Assembly: GCA_036568605.1 (NCBI GenBank)
Contig: DATCSE010000323.1
Coordinates: forward strand, 1 to 9,778
Direction of reading: 5' to 3'
From: DATCSE01 sp036568605
GTDB lineage: Bacteria > Pseudomonadota > Gammaproteobacteria > Burkholderiales > Burkholderiaceae_C
Length of the DNA stretch: 9,778 bases
The notes beneath the pieces are model-generated. The model did no database searches. It was not told where the DNA came from and saw only the letters and a list, made by a program, of their open reading frames with translations. Shown one piece after another: positions 6,011 through 9,778 of the stretch. Positions within the stretch are counted from its first letter, which is position 1. Each line of letters begins with the position of its first letter. The translations under genes and the position numbers were made by a program.

Positions 6011-6741
6011 CGTCTTGTCTCCTCGCGGTTGGTCGTCATCCGTTCGGCGACGAAGCGCGCCAGCGCCTCGCCGCACGCGCGGTACACCGGCTCGGCCGGA
6101 TGGAAGCCGTCGCTGGCCATCGCCCGCGGCGACAGCTGCAGGTCGATCGGCGTGTGGAACACGTTGGGGCGCGTCGCGGCCCAGGCGGCGATCGCCGCAT
6201 CGTGCAGCCGCGCATCGGCGGCCATGAAGCTGCGCAGCGGCTGCGGCAGCAGCGGGAACTGGTTGATCGGCGGCAGCGGGCCGAACAGCACCGCGCGGGC
6301 GCGGCCGTCGTGCAGCAGCCAGTCGGCCAGCGCGGCGCGATGCTGGAGCGCGCGCTTCGGCGAGATCAGGCCGATCACGTCGTTGACGCCGGTCAGCACG
6401 ACTGCGACGTCGGTCGCCGGCAGGCGCGTGGACTGCAGCAGCTCGTGCACCTGCTGCGTCGTGTAGCCGCTGCGTGCAATCAGCCGCCAGCGCACCGGGC
6501 GCGCGGTGCGGCGGTGCAGCGCGCGGGTGAAGTAGCCGGCGAACGCGTCGTCCTGAAGTGCGACGCCCACGCCCGCCGCCGACGAATCGCCTGCGATCAG
6601 CACCCGCAGCACCCTGGCGCCGTGGCCGATCTGGCCCTCACGCGGGCCGGCCGCCTCCGGCAGCACCGGCGCCCCGCGCCGGGTGCGGATCGCCTGCGCT
6701 GCGAGCAGCGGCGAGAGCATCAGCTTGAGGGCGAGCGACAT
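6007..6741 (-). CDS. SGNH/GDSL-family hydrolase
   Basis: A 244-residue serine esterase/lipase of the SGNH superfamily. Block I is IAGDSSAAGVG with nucleophile S53, block II probably the glycine in ARSGYTT (89-95), block III LTGVND with N120, and block V SDGFHP with D211 and H214. All four consensus residues are therefore present. The first 17 residues (MSLALKLMLSPLLAAQA) are hydrophobic and may be a weak signal or membrane anchor, but a convincing cleavage site is not seen. Its ester substrate cannot be told from sequence. The stop overlaps the start of the HSDL2-like gene by four bases (ATGA), so the two are very likely co-translated. It starts at ATG 6741, just after an intergenic inverted repeat; AGGA upstream is only three bases away, a rather close spacing. 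Confidence 0.92.
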   Translation of the reverse strand: MSLALKLMLSPLLAAQAIRTRRGAPVLPEAAGPREGQIGHGARVLRVLIAGDSSAAGVGVALQDDAFAGYFTRALHRRTARPVRWRLIARSGYTTQQVHELLQSTRLPATDVAVVLTGVNDVIGLISPKRALQHRAALADWLLHDGRARAVLFGPLPPINQFPLLPQPLRSFMAADARLHDAAIAAWAATRPNVFHTPIDLQLSPRAMASDGFHPAEPVYRACGEALARFVAERMTTNREETRR

Positions 6742-6762
6742 GGTCCTGCAGGTTGCAAATCT

Positions 6763-6830
6763 GTTCGCCCTGAGCCTGTCGAAGGGCTGCTCCGCAGTGC
6801 GCCAAAAGCTTCGACAGGCTCAGCCCGAAC
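6763..6830. repeat. REP-like long inverted repeat
   Basis: Arms 6763-6784 and 6809-6830 are reverse complements at 20 of 22 positions, around a 24-base loop. The core, CTGAGCCTGTCGAAG, is a string I recall as repeated in intergenic DNA of many proteobacteria, so this is probably one copy of a dispersed REP-like family rather than a site specific to this locus. It begins 8 bases beyond the crotonase-family stop and ends 21 bases before the SGNH start. There it could stabilise the upstream mRNA end or weaken read-through. No T-run follows. Confidence 0.75.
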
Positions 6831-6838
6831 GGGTCTCG

Positions 6839-7600
6839 TCAGAACTTCGAAAAATCCGGCTTGCGCTTCTGGAAGAACGCGCTGAACGCTTCCTTCGCCT
6901 CGGGGCTGCGCAGCCGCTCGGCGAAGACCTGCCCCTCGACCGCGATGGTCTCGAGCGCCGTCTGCGCACGCGCACGGCGCAGCAGCTTCTTCGTGTCGCG
7001 CACCGCGCCCGGCGGCAATGCGTTGAAGCGCTCGGCGATGCGGCGCGCGTGGTTCACGACCTCGCCCGCCGGCAGCACCGCATTCGCGATGCCGACCTCG
7101 ACCGCATCGGCGGCGCTGAACGGATCGCCGAGCAGGATCTTCTCGGCCGCGCGCGCATTGCCCATCAGCTGCGGCACGATCAGGCTGGAGGCGAACTCGG
7201 GCACCAGCCCCAGGCTGACGAACGGCATCGCAAGCCGCGCCTCGTCGCTGACGTAGACGAAATCGCAGTGCAGCAGCAGCGTCGTGCCGATGCCGATCGC
7301 CGCGCCGGTGACCGCCGCGATCACCGGCTTCTCGCAGCCCATCAGCGCCTTCATGAAGCCGAACGCCGGCGACTCGAGGTTGCCCGGTGGACGCTGCATG
7401 AAGTCCTCGATGTCGTTGCCCGACGTGAAGATGCCGGGCTGGCCGGTGATCAGCACCGCGCGCACCGCGGCATCGGCGTTGGCCGCGGTCAGCGCATCGG
7501 CCATCTGCTGGTACATCGCCTGCGTGATCGCGTTCTTCTTCTCCGGGCGGGCAATCTCGACGGTCGCGACGCCGTTCAACGTGGCGGTCTTGATGCTCAT
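6839..7600 (-). CDS. Enoyl-CoA hydratase/isomerase-family protein (crotonase fold)
   Basis: A 253-residue crotonase-superfamily protein. Oxyanion-hole regions are visible as FTSGNDIEDF (58-67) and GAAIGIGTTLLLHCD (99-113), and the CoA-binding start ARPEKKNAI (17-25) is typical. Compared with rat mitochondrial hydratase, both catalytic glutamates are missing: T107 stands at the E144 position and F127 at the E164 position. A glutamate in LVPEFASS (E135) matches the single catalytic Glu of the ECI2/Eci1-type delta3,delta2-enoyl-CoA isomerases. It may therefore isomerise double bonds of unsaturated acyl-CoAs for beta-oxidation rather than hydrate trans-2-enoyl-CoA. ATG 7600 has GAGGGG five bases upstream and overlaps the stop of a possible small ORF as ATGA. 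The context of thiolase and hydrolase genes upstream supports an acyl-CoA role. Confidence 0.93.
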   Translation of the reverse strand: MSIKTATLNGVATVEIARPEKKNAITQAMYQQMADALTAANADAAVRAVLITGQPGIFTSGNDIEDFMQRPPGNLESPAFGFMKALMGCEKPVIAAVTGAAIGIGTTLLLHCDFVYVSDEARLAMPFVSLGLVPEFASSLIVPQLMGNARAAEKILLGDPFSAADAVEVGIANAVLPAGEVVNHARRIAERFNALPPGAVRDTKKLLRRARAQTALETIAVEGQVFAERLRSPEAKEAFSAFFQKRKPDFSKF

Positions 7601-7713
7601 GACAGCCCCTCGTCCGATGAGTACATCGGCCGATCCCCCGAGGGGATGCGGGCCGGCTTGGGAGCGGCCCGGCGCTCGGCCCGCGAAAGCAAGGTTGACA
7701 CAGGGTTTCTCAT
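7597..7713 (-). CDS. Candidate small ORF, 38 residues, coupled at both ends
   Basis: This reading fills the gap between the alpha/beta hydrolase and the crotonase-family gene. Its ATG (7713) overlaps the hydrolase stop as ATGA, its stop overlaps the next start as ATGA, and AGGAGA lies seven bases before its ATG. The peptide is basic in the middle (SRAERRAAPKPARIPSGDRP) and ends SSDEGLS, with no membrane segment and no family I recognise. About 79 percent of third positions are G or C, lower than I expect for the neighbours, and it uses AGA, CTT and TTG. The same DNA contains strong inverted repeats (7625-7634, 7635-7649, 7648-7684), so a structured non-coding or repetitive insertion is a serious alternative. 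Confidence 0.4.
   Translation of the reverse strand: MRNPVSTLLSRAERRAAPKPARIPSGDRPMYSSDEGLS
7625..7684. repeat. Cluster of inverted repeats in the hydrolase-crotonase gap
   Basis: Three inverted repeats follow one another: ATCGGCCGAT (7625-7634, perfect 10-base palindrome), ATCCCC-CGA-GGGGAT (7633-7647, six-base stem), and GCGGGCCG (7648-7655) with CGGCCCGC (7677-7684), eight perfect bases around 21. The density is unusual for coding DNA and could fold into an mRNA structure between the two coding regions or mark a dispersed repeat element. It coincides with the candidate small ORF. Confidence 0.45.
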
Positions 7714-8630
7714 GCGGTGGTCTCCTGGTGTGTCTGGGCGGTGGCGAAACCCTGCAGCAGCGCGACGCTGCGCAGCCACAGGGACGATTGGAACTGATCG
7801 CGGAAAAAGCCGAAATGACCGATATGCGTGGCGGCCACGTCGGCCGGTGCGATGCGCTCGATGCGGCGCGGCGCGTTCGGGTAGCAGTCGACCAGCACGC
7901 GGGTGCCGCGCTCGGTCATCATCTCGTCGTCCGTCATCGACAGCGCCACGACCGGGAAGCGCACCTGCTCGAACTGGGCACGCACCGGCGCGCCCTCGGC
8001 GCCGACGTGGTAGCGCGGGTCCAGGCACCAGCGGCGCCATTGCAGGATCACGCCGCGCGGCAGGTCGCCGACCTTGCCGATGCGCCGGCCGGGGAAGTAG
8101 CCGTACAGCGCGGTCGCGAGCGGCACCAGCAGGTGCCAGAAGTACAGCACCATGCGCTTCAGCGGCGGTGCGTTGTCGCGCCAGTAGCCGCTGCCCGACG
8201 CGACCGACAGCAGCCCGGCCACGCGATCGCGGTTGCGCAGCATCCCGGCCAGCTGCGCGCCCAGGCTGTGGCCGACGAGGTACAGCGGCACATCGGGCGC
8301 ACGTTCGCGCAGCGCGTCGATCGCGGCGTCGTAGTCGCGCACCCAGGCGAACAGGTCGGCCTCGAAGCCGCGCAAGGACTTCGCGTGCGCGCGCTTGCGC
8401 GAATCGCCCATGCCGCGGTAGTCGAACGTCATCACCGCGTAGCCTTGCGCGGCCAGCCATTCGGCGAAGCGCTGGTAGTAGTCCTGGCGCACGCCCATGG
8501 CGCCGCCGATCAGGACGGCGCCCTTCAGTTTCCCGCCGCCGATCGGGACAGCGCCTTTCGGTTTCCCGCCGCCGTACCAGCGCGCCGCGAGGGTCACGCC
8601 CTCGTCCGATGTCAGGGTCACCACCTCCAT
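7710..8630 (-). CDS. Alpha/beta hydrolase, COG4757-like
   Basis: A 306-residue alpha/beta-hydrolase-fold protein of the serine aminopeptidase S33/COG4757 type. The nucleophile elbow is VGHSLG with S122, preceded by FDYRGMGDS (69-77). The likely acid is in SMTDDEMM (D234 or D235), and the histidine is H272 in THIGHFGFF, so the triad looks complete. Family members are esterase- or lipase-like, but no substrate is established. ATG 8630 is chosen over the in-frame GTG at 8636 because AGGAGG sits seven bases before the ATG and only one base before the GTG. Residues 20-30 and 31-41 are a tandem duplication (GGGKPKGAVPI, GGGKLKGAVLI) that lengthens the N-terminal strand region; related proteins normally have one such strand leading to the AMGV.Q.YY motif. 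It lies 33 bases after the DUF1569 gene. Confidence 0.93.
   Translation of the reverse strand: MEVVTLTSDEGVTLAARWYGGGKPKGAVPIGGGKLKGAVLIGGAMGVRQDYYQRFAEWLAAQGYAVMTFDYRGMGDSRKRAHAKSLRGFEADLFAWVRDYDAAIDALRERAPDVPLYLVGHSLGAQLAGMLRNRDRVAGLLSVASGSGYWRDNAPPLKRMVLYFWHLLVPLATALYGYFPGRRIGKVGDLPRGVILQWRRWCLDPRYHVGAEGAPVRAQFEQVRFPVVALSMTDDEMMTERGTRVLVDCYPNAPRRIERIAPADVAATHIGHFGFFRDQFQSSLWLRSVALLQGFATAQTHQETTA
8509..8574. repeat. 33-base tandem duplication inside the hydrolase gene
   Basis: Units 8509-8541 and 8542-8574 are identical at 29 of 33 positions, and eight bases before the first unit (CGCCGCCG, 8501-8508) continue the pattern as a partial third end. Two of the four differences are silent and two change Pro to Leu, so the copies have diverged but stayed in frame. 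Confidence 0.9.
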
Positions 8631-8637
8631 GTGCACG

Positions 8638-8643
8638 CCTCCT
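8638..8643 (-). promoter_or_regulatory. Shine-Dalgarno sequence deciding the hydrolase start
   Basis: Perfect AGGAGG on the minus strand, seven bases before ATG 8630. It is too close to the alternative GTG at 8636 to serve it. Confidence 0.75.
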
Positions 8644-8663
8644 GGGTTGCCGGACCAGGCGCC

Positions 8664-9245
8664 TCAGGACGCCTCGGTCCAGTGGTTCGCCAGATGCATC
8701 AAGTGCGCCCGCGTGTAGTCCGCCCTGCTCAGGCTGCCGTACGCAAAATGGGGCGCGAGTGCGCCCTGGTGGCGCTCGAATGCCTGCAACGCGGCCGCCA
8801 TGCGGTCGATGGCCGGCATCAGCGGCAAGCCCTGCGCGACCGCCGGTGCGCCGGGGATGGGCTCGCTCAAGCTGTGCGACATCTGCCCGCGTGCATTGAA
8901 CAGCGCCCAGGCGTAGGAACCGATGCTCGCCTGGAACCACGCCGGCTTCGGTGCCGGGAAGCCGCTCATCGAATATTCGACGCTCTGCGCCGCGTGGTGC
9001 AGCACATGCGCGAGGTCCCACGCACCGGTCATGCGCGGCGCGCGGGTGGGCAGCTGCTCGAGCGTCCGAAGCGCAGCCGCGATCGAATCGAAGGCCGGCG
9101 AGGCCAGCGCGCCGGGACGCACCGCGCTCGCGACCACCGGCGCGCCGAGCGCGCCGACGCCGACGACCAGGCCGAGCCGCCGCAGCGCGCGGCGGCGCTC
9201 GGTATTCGGCACGTTCGCCGACGTCGTGCCCGACACGTCAGACAC
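8664..9245 (-). CDS. DUF1569 (DinB-like) protein with possible Tat signal
   Basis: A 193-residue protein. Residues 15-45 contain TERRRALRRLGLVVGVGALGAPVVASAVR, an arginine-rich stretch followed by a hydrophobic segment, resembling a Tat signal or membrane anchor. The rest fits DUF1569, a DinB-like helical bundle: WDLAHVLHHAAQSVEYSMSGFP (76-97) and HLMHLANHW (181-189) supply clustered histidines (H80, H83, H84, H181, H184, H188) that could bind a metal. No activity is established for the family. The start is taken as GTG 9245, which overlaps the thiolase stop by eight bases; no strong Shine-Dalgarno sequence is present, and a GTG at residue 12, nearer the arginine motif, is an alternative. Overlap with thiolase and placement among acyl-CoA genes suggest co-expression, not a known shared pathway. 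Confidence 0.82.
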   Translation of the reverse strand: MSDVSGTTSANVPNTERRRALRRLGLVVGVGALGAPVVASAVRPGALASPAFDSIAAALRTLEQLPTRAPRMTGAWDLAHVLHHAAQSVEYSMSGFPAPKPAWFQASIGSYAWALFNARGQMSHSLSEPIPGAPAVAQGLPLMPAIDRMAAALQAFERHQGALAPHFAYGSLSRADYTRAHLMHLANHWTEAS

Positions 9246-9778
9246 GCTCGAAGATGCCGGCAGCGCCCTGCCCGGTGCCGACGCACATCGTCACCATCCC
9301 GTACTTCAGGTTGTGGCGGCGCAGCGCATGCACGACCGTCGCGCTTCGGATCGCGCCGGTCGCGCCCAGCGGGTGACCCAGCGCGATCGCGCCGCCCATC
9401 GGGTTGACCTTGGCCGCATCGAGTCCGACGCTGTTGATCACCGCGAGCGACTGTGCCGCGAACGCCTCGTTCAGCTCGATCCAGCCGATGTCGTCCAGCT
9501 TCAGCCCGGCATAACGCAGCGCCGCCGGGATCGCCTCGATCGGGCCGATGCCCATGATCTCGGGCGGCACGCCGCGTGCCGCGAAGCTGACGAAGCGCGC
9601 GAGCGGCGTCAGCCCGAACTGCTTGACCGCCTTCTCGCTCGCGAGGATCAGCGCGCCGGCCCCGTCGCTGGTCTGCGAGCTGTTGCCGGCGGTGACGCTG
9701 CCCTTGGCCGCAAAGACAGGCTTGAGCTTCGCCAGGCCTTCGAGCGAGGTATCGGGGCGCGGGCCCTCGTCGATGTCG
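9238..9778 (-). CDS. Acetyl-CoA C-acyltransferase (thiolase), C-terminal part
   Basis: The last 179 residues of a thiolase; the N-terminal half with the nucleophilic Cys lies beyond the right edge. Diagnostic motifs are GNSSQTSDGAGA, the NEAFAAQ loop, GGAIALGHPLGATGA with the catalytic His, and CVGTGQGAAGIFERV with the C-terminal general-base Cys. The protein should cleave 3-ketoacyl-CoA with CoA to acetyl-CoA and a shortened acyl-CoA, the last step of beta-oxidation. The ending CVGTGQGAAGIFERV resembles FadA-type 3-ketoacyl-CoA thiolases, but a biosynthetic acetoacetyl-CoA thiolase cannot be excluded from this half. Its open frame continues to the edge. Its stop overlaps the DUF1569 start, and it is the first gene seen of the minus-strand cluster; a multifunctional FadB-type gene may precede it outside the window. 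Confidence 0.94.
   Translation of the reverse strand, partial: DIDEGPRPDTSLEGLAKLKPVFAAKGSVTAGNSSQTSDGAGALILASEKAVKQFGLTPLARFVSFAARGVPPEIMGIGPIEAIPAALRYAGLKLDDIGWIELNEAFAAQSLAVINSVGLDAAKVNPMGGAIALGHPLGATGAIRSATVVHALRRHNLKYGMVTMCVGTGQGAAGIFERV

Noticed and set aside
8571..8574. CRISPR-like array from the repeated hydrolase units
   Set aside because: Only two directly adjacent units without spacers, inside a reading frame.
7607..8611. 13-base match CCCTCGTCCGATG at 7607-7619 and 8599-8611
   Set aside because: Both encode SDEG on the minus strand; with no longer flanking similarity, shared codons or chance explain it.
6683..9407. Long plus-strand readings opposite the beta-oxidation cluster
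   Set aside because: Low-complexity Arg/Ala/Ser translations with no motifs, mirroring real minus-strand genes.

Overview
The window is GC-rich DNA, apparently from a betaproteobacterium of the order Burkholderiales. The basis is codon use with mostly G or C in third position, the gene families present, and an inverted repeat of a type I recall as common in intergenic DNA of these genomes. The genus cannot be fixed from the sequence alone. Coding density is very high: all genes but one lie on the minus strand, and no gene-free stretch exceeds 200 bases.

Right part, 9778 down to 5180, minus strand: this reads as a fatty-acid or acyl-CoA metabolism cluster. In transcription order it holds a thiolase (N-terminal part outside the window), a small DUF1569/DinB-like protein with a possible Tat signal, an alpha/beta hydrolase of the COG4757 type, a candidate 38-codon small ORF, and an enoyl-CoA hydratase/isomerase-family protein. 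After a 97-base gap carrying a long imperfect inverted repeat come an SGNH hydrolase and a short-chain dehydrogenase strongly resembling animal HSDL2. Junctions are tight: an 8-base overlap between thiolase and DUF1569, ATGA overlaps on both sides of the small ORF, and ATGA between SGNH and the dehydrogenase. This suggests one or two translationally coupled operons.

Middle, 4667 to 5134, plus strand: the only plus-strand gene encodes a YciA-type acyl-CoA thioesterase. It diverges from an Atm1/HMT1-type ABC exporter gene (4593 down to 2710) across 73 bases that contain a GC-rich hairpin.

Left part, 2628 down to 1, minus strand: a HypT-like LysR regulator, then a dicarboxylate/amino-acid:cation symporter, then the start of a glutamate/aspartate-type ABC periplasmic binding protein. 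The 198-base gap before the symporter contains a good candidate LysR box (AT-N11-AT with dyad symmetry) about 64 bases upstream of the start site predicted from a weak promoter. This suggests local control of acidic amino-acid or dicarboxylate uptake.

I saw no tRNA, rRNA, CRISPR array, transposase or phage gene. The points most worth following are the doubly coupled small ORF, the crotonase-fold protein lacking both hydratase glutamates, a 33-base in-frame tandem duplication in the alpha/beta hydrolase, and the LysR-box/symporter arrangement.
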